A DNA stretch of 64,000 nucleotides from Asticcacaulis taihuensis (GCF_900100255.1 NZ_FMTS01000002.1:149400-213399); one strand, 5' to 3'. Counted from the stretch's first letter, positions 1 through 8,064 are shown. Translations and numbers: made by a program. The notes: a model not told the origin generated them from the letters alone.

Positions 1-567
1 GGCAAGGATTACACCGCGAAGGGCTACGGCGAATTCGGCCGCAAGATGCAGACCGACCTGTCCGATGGCGTGGCACATCTGGCAAAGGAAGGCATGATCG
101 ATCCGAAGCGGGTCGCCATTGCCGGCGGTTCCTATGGCGGCTATGCGGCCCTGGCCGGGGTGTCCCTGCAAAAGGGCATCTATAACTGCGCCGTGTCGAT
201 CTCCGGCCTTTCGAACCTCAAGACCTTCCTGGATTATCGCCGTGAGCGCGTAGGTTTCGATGGTGACAGCTACAGCATGTTGTACTGGAAGCGGTTCATG
301 GGCGATGACAGCCGGCTGGCGGAAATTTCGCCAATCAACCATGTGGCCGATATCACGGCGCCGGTGATGCTGATCCACGGCAAGGACGATGTGGTCGTGC
401 CGTTCGATCAGAGCCAGCAGATTTACGACGCCCTGAAGCGCGCCGGCAAGGATGTGGAACTGGTGGCGGCCGACCACGAAGACCACTGGCTGTCACGCGA
501 GCCATCACGCGTCCAGACCCTCGAAGCCATGATGGGCTTCCTGCTGAAGCATAATCCGCCGGCATAA
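1..567 (+). CDS. S9 family serine peptidase (prolyl oligopeptidase-like), C-terminal part
   Basis: The reading frame is open from base 1, so the gene starts outside the window; 188 codons remain. This is the alpha/beta-hydrolase catalytic domain of a prolyl-oligopeptidase or acylaminoacyl-peptidase type enzyme. The nucleophile elbow GGSYGGY is followed by the acid in GKDDVVVP and a histidine in DHEDHW, in the order Ser-Asp-His usual for S9. The missing N-terminal part would be the beta-propeller. S9 enzymes cleave peptides, often after proline or from N-acylated ends; the substrate cannot be read here. It ends about 70 bases before the next gene, which has its own likely operator. Confidence 0.9.
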   Translation, partial: GKDYTAKGYGEFGRKMQTDLSDGVAHLAKEGMIDPKRVAIAGGSYGGYAALAGVSLQKGIYNCAVSISGLSNLKTFLDYRRERVGFDGDSYSMLYWKRFMGDDSRLAEISPINHVADITAPVMLIHGKDDVVVPFDQSQQIYDALKRAGKDVELVAADHEDHWLSREPSRVQTLEAMMGFLLKHNPPA

Positions 568-601
568 GCCCCTAAGCGAAAGGGATGGACCTTTCACTCC
601 A

Positions 602-617
602 AAAGTGATATCACTTT
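602..617. promoter_or_regulatory. 16-bp perfect palindrome upstream of the SPFH operon
   Basis: AAAGTGATATCACTTT is a perfect palindrome lying 21 bases before the start at 639. It is followed at once by a second GATATA-like element. The half-site AAAGTG recurs several times at 1771-1810, before the ribbon-helix-helix gene. This suggests an operator for a local regulator; that role is inference. Confidence 0.5.
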
Positions 618-638
618 GATATAACTATGGAGGGCAAG

Positions 639-836
639 ATGACCGATGACAGCAGGCCCCTGAGCGAACTGGTGGCACAGGGTTGGGAAATTCTGAACTA
701 CAGTTCTTCGCACGACGCCACCAACGGCGCGATTGTCGAAAACTTCCTTCTGCGCAAACAGAAGATGCACCGGATCCTCAGCGTCCGGCCGAAGGTGCTC
801 GGCAAGGGATTTGTCACTAAAGAAATTGATATTTAG
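639..836 (+). CDS. Small conserved-looking hypothetical protein
   Basis: A 65-residue protein of unknown function. The start at 639 is preferred over the in-frame ATG at 627 because the bases between them, GGAGGGCAAG, form a good ribosome binding site for 639. It begins with an acidic stretch and contains a DUF4177-like turn (ELVAQGWEIL), followed by a basic C-terminal half (LSVRPKVLGKG). No membrane segment or signal peptide is visible. It sits 12 bases before the SPFH gene and is probably in the same operon. The DUF4177 resemblance is only a pattern impression. Confidence 0.65.
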   Translation: MTDDSRPLSELVAQGWEILNYSSSHDATNGAIVENFLLRKQKMHRILSVRPKVLGKGFVTKEIDI

Positions 837-848
837 GGGAGAGCGAAC

Positions 849-1718
849 ATGAACGAACAACCGATAAACAGTACCCGCGAACGCGCCGGCGAAAGCGGCA
901 ATGGCGGCGTCATGCTGCTGGTCTTCCTGGCGCTAGTGGCGGCGACCATCATCGCCCCCGTCATGCGGATGCCGCTGTGGGCCATACCGCCGGCCCTGAC
1001 GGCGCTCTTCCTGCTGATGGGCTTCTATACCGTCCAGCCCAACCAGACCGTGGCGCTGACCGTCTTTGGCAATTACAAGGGCAGCGACCGCAATACCGGC
1101 CTGCGCTGGGTGCCCTTCTGGTATGGACGCCGTAAGGTGTCCTTACGGGTCCGCAATGTCACCAGCGAGGCCCTGAAGGTCAATGACCAGCGCGGCAATC
1201 CGATCGAGATCGCCGCCAATATTGTCTGGCATGTCGCCGATTCCGCCCAGGCTTTGTTCGATGTCGATGACTATGCCGCCTTCGTCAATATCCAGATCGA
1301 GACGGCCCTGCGCGAAACCGCCCGCCAGTATGCCTATGATCACGCCGATGACGGCCAGCCGACCCTGCGCGATGACGCCGATATCGTTGGCGCCCGGCTG
1401 AAGGAGGATTTGCAGGCACGCGTGGCGGTGGCCGGCGTGGCGGTCGATGAAGCCCACCTGATGCACCTGGCCTATGCGCCGGAAATCGCCGGCGCCATGC
1501 TCAAGCGCCAGCAGGCCGAGGCGGTCATCGCCGCCCGCCAGAAGATCGTCGCCGGCGCCGTCGGCATGGTCGAAATGGCCCTGGAGCAATTGTCGCAGCG
1601 CGGCGTCGTCCAACTCGACGAGGAGCGCAAGGCGTCGATGGTGTCAAACCTGCTGGTCGTGCTGTGCGCCGATCGTGAAGTCCAGCCGGTGGTCAATACC
1701 GGCACACTTTACGGCTAG
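849..1718 (+). CDS. SPFH (stomatin/prohibitin/flotillin/HflK) domain membrane protein
   Basis: A protein of 289 residues. Residues about 20-65 hold two hydrophobic segments that anchor it in the inner membrane. After that comes an SPFH core with the typical turn [17 protein letters not shown], then alternating short strands ([20 protein letters not shown]) and a helical tail rich in Ala, Glu and Gln ([15 protein letters not shown]). Family members form large membrane rings that organise microdomains or restrain proteases such as FtsH; which applies here is unknown. GGGGAGAGCGAAC before the ATG supports the start. The stop codon lies inside a 39-base palindrome. Confidence 0.88.
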   Translation: MNEQPINSTRERAGESGNGGVMLLVFLALVAATIIAPVMRMPLWAIPPALTALFLLMGFYTVQPNQTVALTVFGNYKGSDRNTGLRWVPFWYGRRKVSLRVRNVTSEALKVNDQRGNPIEIAANIVWHVADSAQALFDVDDYAAFVNIQIETALRETARQYAYDHADDGQPTLRDDADIVGARLKEDLQARVAVAGVAVDEAHLMHLAYAPEIAGAMLKRQQAEAVIAARQKIVAGAVGMVEMALEQLSQRGVVQLDEERKASMVSNLLVVLCADREVQPVVNTGTLYG

Positions 1719-1753
1719 AGGATAGATCCGATTTAATCGGATCTATCCTCTAG
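1715..1753. repeat. 39-base near-loopless palindrome covering the SPFH stop codon
   Basis: Nineteen bases at 1715-1733 are exactly complementary to 1735-1753, with a single base between them. The TAG stop of the SPFH gene (1716-1718) is inside the left arm. There is no T-tract, so it is not a standard terminator. It may be a cruciform, a REP-like repeat unit or a processing/stability element at the 3' end of the mRNA. Confidence 0.8.
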
Positions 1754-1763
1754 CCCTCTACTT

Positions 1764-1810
1764 TGACGCACTTTTTAATCCGAAAAGTGCGTCACACTTT
1801 TCGGAAAGTG
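1764..1810 (+). promoter_or_regulatory. Three overlapping, mutually exclusive hairpins before the RHH gene
   Basis: Hairpin 1 pairs 1764-1775 with 1783-1794 (12 bp, perfect). Hairpin 2 pairs 1780-1789 with 1795-1804 (10 bp, perfect). Hairpin 3 pairs 1795-1800 with 1805-1810 (6 bp, TCGG loop). Each uses an arm of its neighbour, so forming one excludes the next. The last arm ends five bases before the ATG at 1816, where it could cover the ribosome binding region. CACTTTTCGG-type arms also resemble short palindromic repeats seen in other alphaproteobacteria, so a mobile palindrome is the alternative. Confidence 0.6.
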
Positions 1811-1815
1811 CTCTA

Positions 1816-1998
1816 ATGGCCTCGCCCGGCAAGAAAGCCTACCCCTTGCGACTGCCGCCGGAAGTGCTGGCGGCAGTCGAACGCCTGGCCGCGTCCGAAC
1901 TGCGCTCGACAAATGCTCAGCTTGAAATGTTGCTGCGCGAAGCCCTGAAGACACGTGGCATCCGTCTGACACCGCCCGGCGCCGACGACGGTCATTGA
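1816..1998 (+). CDS. Arc/MetJ-type ribbon-helix-helix DNA-binding protein
   Basis: A 60-residue basic protein. A short N-terminal strand (KAYPLRLPPEVL) is followed by two helices (AAVERLAASE and NAQLEMLLREALKTRG), the layout of the Arc/CopG ribbon-helix-helix fold that binds DNA as a dimer through its beta-ribbon. It follows the SPFH gene by about 100 bases filled with palindromes. Such regulators often bind palindromes in their own promoter, and the AAAGTG half-sites upstream are the natural candidates. No toxin gene is adjacent, so an antitoxin role is not supported. Confidence 0.8.
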   Translation: MASPGKKAYPLRLPPEVLAAVERLAASELRSTNAQLEMLLREALKTRGIRLTPPGADDGH

Positions 1999-2048
1999 CT
2001 TGATCCTCGTGCCGCGCCTTAATCGACAAACCAATCCGGAGCCTGCCG

Positions 2049-2705
2049 ATGCCGCCCGTCATTACCGCTTTTGAACGCTCCCCCGATGGTGGCCGAGGTC
2101 TCGCCCGCGATACGCGCGTGCGTTGGGCGCTGGAGGAAACCGGCCAGCCCTATGAGGTGCGTCATCTCTCCTTCGAGGCCATGAAGCAGCCCACGCATCT
2201 GGCGCGGCACCCTTTCGGCCAGATACCCACCTATGAAGACGGCGACCTTGTCCTGTTCGAGACCGGATCAATCGTTCTCCATATCGCCGAACAGCATTCC
2301 GTCCTGCTGCCACAGGATACCAATGCCCGCGCACGGGCCATCACCTGGATGTTCGCCGCAACCAATACGGTGGAACCGCCGATCCTTGACCTGGTGACCG
2401 CCCGGATTATCGAACGCGACAAACCCTGGGCCGAGGCACGTCTGCCCCTGGTCCAGGATCGCATCCGCGACCGACTGAAGCCCCTGTCCGTTCGTCTGGG
2501 CGACGGTGAGTGGCTTGATGGCGCCTTCAGCGCGGGCGACCTGATGATGGTGTCCGTCCTGCTCAGGCTGCGGCCATCGGGCCTGCTGGATGAGTTCCCC
2601 AGCCTCGCCGCCTACGTGGCGCGCGGCGAGGCCCGGCCCGCCTACCAGCGGGCGTACGCGGCGCAAAAGGCGGACTTCGAGGCCGCATCCGGAAAATCCG
2701 TCTAA
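2049..2705 (+). CDS. Glutathione S-transferase family protein
   Basis: A 218-residue cytosolic protein of normal GST length. The N-terminal thioredoxin-like domain includes RVRWALEETGQPYEVRHLSF, the cis-Pro loop GQIPTYEDGDLVLFETGSIV with the Glu-Thr/Ser pair that holds the gamma-glutamyl group, and then an all-helical C-terminal domain. The usual N-terminal catalytic Ser/Tyr/Cys is not obvious; DTRVRW occupies that place, so the enzyme may use an Arg or Thr, or be a non-classical GST. CCGGAG lies about ten bases before the ATG. It overlaps the converging DUF2147 gene by four bases. Confidence 0.88.
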   Translation: MPPVITAFERSPDGGRGLARDTRVRWALEETGQPYEVRHLSFEAMKQPTHLARHPFGQIPTYEDGDLVLFETGSIVLHIAEQHSVLLPQDTNARARAITWMFAATNTVEPPILDLVTARIIERDKPWAEARLPLVQDRIRDRLKPLSVRLGDGEWLDGAFSAGDLMMVSVLLRLRPSGLLDEFPSLAAYVARGEARPAYQRAYAAQKADFEAASGKSV

Positions 2706-3076
2706 CCCTCGATCCGTTTCCAGTCGACGCCCTTGCAGATCAGGCCGCCCAGCACACAGCCGGTCGTGGTCATGGTATTTTCCGCCACCTGCATTTTCAG
2801 GCGGTAGTGCAGCTTTCGCTGCGGATCGTAAGCCCTGCCCGTCCATTTGCCGTCGCCCTGATCGGTGATCGTCATGACCAGCCGGTCGCCTGTTTTCTCA
2901 TCCCTCGTGCCCGGCCGGATCCAGGTATTGACGGCGCAGATATCCTCGCCGCAGGGCGCGATACGCACCCGCGCCTTGCCGTCGCCGCGCGCCCAGTCGC
3001 CCTGTGGCGACATCGCCTGTGCCGAGGAGGTTATGCCCGCCAGGGCGAGCCCGGCCATCATCAGTATCAGTCGCAT
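2702..3076 (-). CDS. DUF2147 family secreted protein
   Basis: A protein of 124 residues. I chose the start at 3076 (MRLILMMAGLALAG) rather than a longer frame because it has GGAG eight bases upstream and opens directly into a Sec signal peptide ending near SSAQA. The mature part shows DUF2147 features: GDWARGDGKARVRIAPCGEDICAV, a central MTITDQGDGKWTGRAYDPQ, and paired cysteines (CGEDIC and CVLGGLIC). Members are periplasmic beta-sandwich proteins of unclear function. The gene converges on the GST gene with a four-base overlap. Confidence 0.85.
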   Translation of the reverse strand: MRLILMMAGLALAGITSSAQAMSPQGDWARGDGKARVRIAPCGEDICAVNTWIRPGTRDEKTGDRLVMTITDQGDGKWTGRAYDPQRKLHYRLKMQVAENTMTTTGCVLGGLICKGVDWKRIEG

Positions 3077-3211
3077 GTGTCGCTCCGGTTTAGCCAGCCA
3101 CAGATACATACGCCGGCAACCGCGCACCGGATCAGGCGGAGATTTTTCAGCCTCCGGTGAACCGGCGACGCGCGCCCTCCGTAAATTTTGACAGGTCACA
3201 CGGAAATACCT

Positions 3212-4006
3212 ATGCTCCTGTCTTCAAATATTATCGTCCTGATCGGCCTCGCCGCCGGTGTCAGCCTCGTCATGATGGCGGCCACAGTGGTGCAGCTTGT
3301 CACCGGCAAGAGCGGCTGGATCGACACGCTGTGGACCTTCGCCGTGGGCGCCGGCGGGGTCGCGGCGGCCCTGTTGCCGACCGAAGGCGCCAATGACCTG
3401 CGCCGCCTCTGTGTCGGCCTGCTGGTTGCCGTCTGGGCCCTGCGGCTGGGTCTGCATATCGCCGCGCGGACACATGGAGGCGAGGACGATCCGCGCTACG
3501 CCGCCATAAAGGCTGATCACCCAAAGGACTGGCCGGTCTATCTTTTCGGCATGTTGCAGGCGCAAGCCATCGCCGCCTTTGTCCTCGTCCTGGCCGTGCG
3601 TTTCGCCGCCATCAACCCGGCGCCTTTCCCGGCCGTCACCGACCTGATCGGCATGGCCATATTGCTGGTCGCCTTTATTGGCGAAGGCGTGGCCGATGCT
3701 CAGCTCCGCGCCTTCGGCAAGACGCACAAAAAGGCGGTGGCCGATACCGGCCTGTGGCGCTGGTCGCGTCATCCGAACTATTTCTTCGAATGGCTGGGCT
3801 GGTGCGGCTGGGCAGTGATCGCGCTTTCCGGCCCGTTCGGCTGGCTGGCCCTGCTGGCGCCGGTCCAGATGTATATCCTGCTCGTTTACGTCTCCGGCAT
3901 TCCGCCGCTCGAAAAGCACATGCGCGAAACCCGCGGCCAGGCATTCGATGACTACGCCGCCCGCACCTCCGCCTTCTTTCCCTTACCCCCAAAGAGCCGA
4001 TCATGA
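3212..4006 (+). CDS. DUF1295 family membrane protein (steroid 5-alpha-reductase-like)
   Basis: A 264-residue polytopic inner-membrane protein with about six to seven hydrophobic segments. The family signature is present: DDPRYAAIKADHPKDW after the third segment, and near the C-terminus GLWRWSRHPNYFFEWLGW, the HPNY motif of the isoprenylcysteine methyltransferase/5-alpha-reductase superfamily. A TTG 24 bases upstream is in frame, but the ATG at 3212 with GGAA before it is the simpler choice. ATGA overlap couples it to the next gene, a cyclopropane-synthase-like methyltransferase. This pairing is common in fatty-acid-modification clusters, suggesting a role in membrane lipid methylation or reduction. 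Confidence 0.85.
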   Translation: MLLSSNIIVLIGLAAGVSLVMMAATVVQLVTGKSGWIDTLWTFAVGAGGVAAALLPTEGANDLRRLCVGLLVAVWALRLGLHIAARTHGGEDDPRYAAIKADHPKDWPVYLFGMLQAQAIAAFVLVLAVRFAAINPAPFPAVTDLIGMAILLVAFIGEGVADAQLRAFGKTHKKAVADTGLWRWSRHPNYFFEWLGWCGWAVIALSGPFGWLALLAPVQMYILLVYVSGIPPLEKHMRETRGQAFDDYAARTSAFFPLPPKSRS

Positions 4007-5022
4007 ACCTCGCCACCACGCTTGCCGAACGCGCCCCCCTGCCGAACGCCGTGACCCTGGCCGCCATCGATTTCCTGGTTGGGCGCAGCAAACGAAAGAT
4101 CGCACAATCCGCCCTGCCGGAAGAGGCGTTCGTGGCCGCCATGAGCGATTACCCGATCGCTCTCCATACCGCGACAGCCAATGCCCAGCACTATGAAATC
4201 CCCGACCGTTTCTTCGGCTATATCCTGGGGGCGCGGCGCAAATATTCCTGCTGCCTCTACCCGTCGGAAGGCACCACGCTCGACGAGGCCGAGGTTCTGG
4301 CCCTGGAAGAGACCTGCCGCCACGCCGACCTGAAGGACGGCCAGACCATCCTCGAACTCGGCTGCGGCTGGGGCTCCCTGTCGCTTTACATGGCCGAAAC
4401 CTATCCGAACGCCCGCATCATTTCGGTATCCAATTCGCATTCCCAGCGCGACTATATCGAACGCCAGGCGATCCTGCGCAAACTGACCAACCTGACGGTC
4501 CTCACCGCCGACATGAACGATTTCACCACGCACCTGATGTTCGACCGGATCGTCAGCGTCGAGATGTTCGAGCACATGTCGAACTGGCGCGAACTGCTGG
4601 CCCGCGCCCGTACCTGGCTGAAAGCGAACGGCGCCCTGTTCCTGCACGTCTTCACCTCGAAGGCGCATTCCTACCGCTTCAATCATGAGACGGACAGCGA
4701 TGACTGGATCGGCAAATACTTCTTCACCGGCGGGATCATGCCGGCGCAGGATCTGCCGCATCGCTTCCCCGACCTGTTCACGGTCGAGGTCGAATGGCGC
4801 TGGTCGGGCGAAAATTATCGCCGCACCGCCATGGACTGGCTGGCGAATTTCGATGACAACCAGGCGCAGATCGAACCGATACTGAAATCCGTCTATGGCA
4901 AGGACGCTCATATCTGGCGCCGGCGCTGGCGGCTGTTCTTCCTGGCCACGGCCGGGCTGTGGGGCCATGCCGGCGGTTCGGAATGGGGCGTCGGCCATTA
5001 TCGGCTGCGGCCGGTAACTTAA
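4003..5022 (+). CDS. SAM-dependent methyltransferase of the cyclopropane-fatty-acid synthase family
   Basis: A 339-residue enzyme. The SAM-binding motif is ILELGCGWGSLSLYMAE, followed by the family block ITVSNSHSQ-like ISVSNSHSQRDYI and the SVEMFEHM motif of CFA/mycolic-acid synthases. The segment NAQHYEIPDRFFGYILG replaces the usual HYD-GN-F entry sequence. It is shorter than E. coli Cfa (382) because the N-terminal lipid-binding extension is reduced. CFA-type enzymes transfer a methylene or methyl from SAM to the double bond of phospholipid acyl chains. It is translationally coupled to the DUF1295 gene through ATGA. A family A repeat follows. Confidence 0.85.
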   Translation: MNLATTLAERAPLPNAVTLAAIDFLVGRSKRKIAQSALPEEAFVAAMSDYPIALHTATANAQHYEIPDRFFGYILGARRKYSCCLYPSEGTTLDEAEVLALEETCRHADLKDGQTILELGCGWGSLSLYMAETYPNARIISVSNSHSQRDYIERQAILRKLTNLTVLTADMNDFTTHLMFDRIVSVEMFEHMSNWRELLARARTWLKANGALFLHVFTSKAHSYRFNHETDSDDWIGKYFFTGGIMPAQDLPHRFPDLFTVEVEWRWSGENYRRTAMDWLANFDDNQAQIEPILKSVYGKDAHIWRRRWRLFFLATAGLWGHAGGSEWGVGHYRLRPVT

Positions 5023-5032
5023 ACTTTCCGTC

Positions 5033-5161
5033 TTCTCCCCTGCAAGGCGGAGGATGGTACAAGATCAGCTCACTCATACCTCCCCACCTCAGGTGGGGAG
5101 GGGGACCGTCCGGCGAAGCGTCTTCAGCGAAGCCGGATGGTGGTGGGGTTTCTTGTTTTTA
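5033..5161. repeat. Family A intergenic repeat, copy 1 (shortened left half)
   Basis: It fills the gap between two converging genes. The right half matches the other family A copies closely: ATACCTCCCC, a small hairpin, GGGGAGGGGGACCG, then GTGGTGGGGTTTCTTG. The left half is divergent, beginning with a CTCCCCTGCAA stretch more like family B. It may be a recombinant or decayed copy. Confidence 0.8.
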
Positions 5162-5197
5162 GCTCACACCCTGCTCGCTCAGCGCTTCCACTTTCGC

Positions 5198-6316
5198 CTA
5201 GGCAAAGACCGACTTCGGAACATGGGTAATCCGACAGGCCAGATCGCCCTCACCCGACGCCACGATATAATGATCACCGCCGTCAACTATCCCCGTGGTA
5301 AACACCACGTCGCGGATATAGACCTGATCCTCGATGGGACGAGTGAGTTCCGGATCGGCCTCGATCAGCGGCACATGACTGGTGCGGAGGATCCGGCTCG
5401 GATCGTCCCTGTCGAGCAGCGACCAGTAGGTGCGGTAAATGCCGATAATCTCCTTCGGCTCGACACCATGCCACAGGCTGATCCACCCCTCAGGCGTCAG
5501 GATCGGCGGGGTGCCGCCGCCCATGCGCGCCGTCGCCACTGTCCCTGAATGCGGCCGGATGCCCGGCTTACGGTGCGGCTTCCAGTACAATCCGTCCTTC
5601 GATGTGGCCAGGTTGATCGAAGGCCCGGCACGCCACTCGCTGCCCGGCGGATAGGCGAAATAGAGGTCGCCAAGCGGCCGCGTCTGCGCCCAGTATTCGC
5701 CGCCAACCTCGCCCTCGAAGATCAGCATGTCCTTGTTCTGGTGATCGAGCACAATATCCTCGAAAACCCAGTCGAGACCATTCTGCGAACTGTAAAGCGT
5801 GGTCGACTGCCGCTCCGGGCTGATCGAACAGGTGGTCATCAGGAAACGGTCTTCCACCCGCGATATGCGCGGATCTTCTATGCCGTAACATTGCAGGCTG
5901 TTTTCCGGCGCCACCGCCTTGTCATAATGCATGGCTATGACCTCAAGCCCATCCGGCGACAGTTCGACCGGCAGGAGCCACGACAGCGAGGTCAGGGCGA
6001 TGATCCGCCAGCCGCCGCCGCGCAGTTTGAATACCCGCGGGTCGGCCGTATCAACCAGGTCCAGCGGCCACGGATCGAGCCCGTACCGCCCCTCGTCCCA
6101 GCGGATGGAATGAACATGATTATCGAAGATCGGCGTCCGCAGCGCTTCGGCCACACGCACCATCATCAGCAGATTGCCATTGGCCAGCCGCGTCAGGCCG
6201 GGATTGAAGGCGCCCAGCACATAAGTCTCGGCATCAAGGTGACCAGCCAGGGGTGAGCGCGACAGGTCGATATCATCCGGCACAATGATCAGCCGGTCGG
6301 TCGCATATCGGCTCAC
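5198..6316 (-). CDS. Glycoside hydrolase family 130 protein (beta-mannoside phosphorylase/hydrolase type)
   Basis: A 372-residue five-bladed propeller enzyme, cytosolic (no signal peptide). GH130 hallmarks in order are FNPGLTRLANGNLLMMVRVAE near residue 37, GIEDPRISRVEDRFLMT with the likely catalytic Asp near residue 145, HSGTVATARMGGGTPPILTPEGWISLWHG, and VVFTTGIVDGGDHYIV. GH130 enzymes phosphorolyse or hydrolyse beta-mannosidic bonds, for example in beta-1,4-mannobiose or beta-1,2-mannan. Subfamily and substrate are not resolved. The start is GTG at 6316, and GTGA overlap couples it to the small gene upstream, so the two form an operon. Confidence 0.87.
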   Translation of the reverse strand: MSRYATDRLIIVPDDIDLSRSPLAGHLDAETYVLGAFNPGLTRLANGNLLMMVRVAEALRTPIFDNHVHSIRWDEGRYGLDPWPLDLVDTADPRVFKLRGGGWRIIALTSLSWLLPVELSPDGLEVIAMHYDKAVAPENSLQCYGIEDPRISRVEDRFLMTTCSISPERQSTTLYSSQNGLDWVFEDIVLDHQNKDMLIFEGEVGGEYWAQTRPLGDLYFAYPPGSEWRAGPSINLATSKDGLYWKPHRKPGIRPHSGTVATARMGGGTPPILTPEGWISLWHGVEPKEIIGIYRTYWSLLDRDDPSRILRTSHVPLIEADPELTRPIEDQVYIRDVVFTTGIVDGGDHYIVASGEGDLACRITHVPKSVFA

Positions 6317-6609
6317 CTCACCGGTCCTGTGTCATCGGCAATTGGGGTTTCACGCTCAAAGGCAAGCAGGTCTTCGTCGGTGTCATGCACAGCCACCACG
6401 CCCTCTTCCGGCATGTCGGCGGCATCGATATCGAACGCGGCGCCGCTGTGCAGATGATGGGCATCGTCAATGCCGGTCGGCACATATTCCGAACCGTGCC
6501 GTTCGCGGTTTTCCGGCGTAAACGGCAGGCCGGCGGCATCGGTCAGCGTGGTTTCACCCGGCTTCAGCACGCTGTCGCGCGCCAGGCCCTTTGATGTGGT
6601 TACGGTCAT
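6313..6609 (-). CDS. Small acidic hypothetical protein coupled to GH130
   Basis: A 98-residue protein that I do not recognise. Three in-frame ATGs are available (6624, 6615, 6609). GGAGG lies eight bases before 6609, which makes that the likely start. It is strongly acidic and hydrophilic (DDAHHLHSGAAFDIDAADMPEEG, then HDTDEDLLAFERE), with no membrane segment. Its stop overlaps the GH130 start in a GTGA arrangement, so the two proteins should be made in step. It could be a partner or chaperone of the GH130 enzyme, but nothing in it proves a function. Confidence 0.7.
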   Translation of the reverse strand: MTVTTSKGLARDSVLKPGETTLTDAAGLPFTPENRERHGSEYVPTGIDDAHHLHSGAAFDIDAADMPEEGVVAVHDTDEDLLAFERETPIADDTGPVR

Positions 6610-6674
6610 GGTCATGTCCTCCATTGCGCCCCTCCGGAATCTTCCGGCAAAAACGCATCAAGGGACAATATGTT

Positions 6675-8015
6675 TTACGCCTGTTCGCGCACGCGATCGA
6701 GCTGGGCCTGCGCGCCTTTCGACAGGCTCTTCAGATGCTGCTCGTCGAAGATTTCCAGCGCCGCTTCCAGCGCATAGGCCGCCTCGGCGCGTTCCATCAT
6801 GAAGCCGGTGATGTCGCCGCGCGCCACATAGAGCCGCGCCAGATTGGTTTGCAGGATGGCCCAGCCCACCGGATCGTGCTCCGGCTTGCAGGCCCGCAGT
6901 TCGGCCTTGAAATCGGCCTCGGCCTGGTCGAGCGACTGGAGATCGCCCTTCAGCTCGGCATGTTTCGCCAGGCAGGCGGCGCGGTTGTTGATCAGTTGCC
7001 CGCGCAGGGACAGGCCCTTTTGCAGCGGCCGCTTCAGCGCCAGGTTATAGACCTGCATGGCCTTTTCATAGATCTGCTGGTTGAGCGTCAGTTCGGCCAG
7101 GGCCTGCAAGCCCATGGCCAGGGCCTGCTTGTGCGCCACCCAGTCGAGCGGCGAATGCTCGAAATCGACCGGTTCTTCCTCGGCGCTGAGCAGCGAAATA
7201 CCTTCGGAGATGATGCCCGGATTGCCCTCGATCTCGCCCTTCCATACCATGGCGAGGCCCAGGCGCAGATTGACGCGCGACCAGGTGACCGGTTCATAGG
7301 CCGGATCGAAACGCGCCTGAAGCGCCTCGAAATCCTTGATCACCGCCGCCATCAGCGCCGGATCGCAACGATCCAGCCCCACCAGGGTCAGCAGATCAGC
7401 GCGTTCATAGCGGGCCTGCGCCGCCTCGATCTTGTCGGCAGCCGCATGGGTCTGCTGCACGCGCTTATCGGCGCGCTCGACGGCGCGATCGATATGGGAC
7501 ATGGCCAGAAGCGCCAGTTCGAGGTCTTCACCGACGCCCTGTTTCACCGCCAGGCGGGCGGCCAGTTGCGCCTCGACACGATTGAAACGGGCGCGAATGG
7601 CTTCGTCGTCCTGGATGGCGGCGCGGCCCCCGGCCAGCAGTTCCTCGGCCGAATTCAGCAAATCGTGGGTCTCATAGAGATCGGAAGAGAGGATGCAGGT
7701 CTGGGCCTGTTCCAGGGCGGCGATGGCGGCCTCAGCGGCGGTTTTGGCTTCCTTGCCAGCGTTTTCGGCGGCGGAGGCGGCGCGGCGCAACGCCACCGGA
7801 TCACCGGTGCGGCGGCCATATTCGCGCCAGACCTGGGCGGCTTCGAGATAAGGAGCGAAGCGGTTCTTGGTCGAGACACGCCCGCCTTCGATATCGAGCT
7901 GGCGCCCTTGGGTGATCAGCAGTTGCAGGTTCATCAGTTCGTAGAGGCTGGGATCGGAATCGATCCGGCCGTGGTTACGAAAGATGCGCCTCAGTTCACG
8001 GCCAAATTCAAACAT
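6675..8015 (-). CDS. Tetratricopeptide-like helical-repeat protein
   Basis: A 446-residue, almost wholly helical protein rich in Ala, Glu, Leu and Gln. Repeating helix pairs with TPR-like spacing can be seen, for example DPVALRRAASAAENAGKEA, then WSRVNLRLGLAMVWKGE, QLINNRAACLAKHAELKGD and WAILQTNLARLYVARGD. No signal peptide or catalytic motif is evident, so a cytosolic scaffold or adaptor is likely. The function is unknown. It is followed by the GH130 pair on the same strand, 60 bases away, and may share its transcript. Confidence 0.7.
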   Translation of the reverse strand: MFEFGRELRRIFRNHGRIDSDPSLYELMNLQLLITQGRQLDIEGGRVSTKNRFAPYLEAAQVWREYGRRTGDPVALRRAASAAENAGKEAKTAAEAAIAALEQAQTCILSSDLYETHDLLNSAEELLAGGRAAIQDDEAIRARFNRVEAQLAARLAVKQGVGEDLELALLAMSHIDRAVERADKRVQQTHAAADKIEAAQARYERADLLTLVGLDRCDPALMAAVIKDFEALQARFDPAYEPVTWSRVNLRLGLAMVWKGEIEGNPGIISEGISLLSAEEEPVDFEHSPLDWVAHKQALAMGLQALAELTLNQQIYEKAMQVYNLALKRPLQKGLSLRGQLINNRAACLAKHAELKGDLQSLDQAEADFKAELRACKPEHDPVGWAILQTNLARLYVARGDITGFMMERAEAAYALEAALEIFDEQHLKSLSKGAQAQLDRVREQA

Positions 8016-8043
8016 CGCTTGTCCATCGCTTCCGAAGCGAAAA

Positions 8044-8064
8044 GCGTATCAGGACGATACGCTC
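8044..8064. repeat. Short inverted repeat in the leader of the helical-repeat gene
   Basis: AGCGTATC at 8044-8051 and GATACGCT at 8057-8064 form a perfect 8-bp stem with a five-base loop, 29 bases upstream of the minus-strand start at 8015. It could be an operator or a 5'-leader hairpin. The palindrome CGCTTCCGAAGCG lies just beside it. Confidence 0.5.

Noticed and set aside
5054-5548. Plus-strand frame starting in the family A repeat and running over the GH130 gene
   Set aside because: It is antisense to a well-supported gene and begins in repeat DNA.
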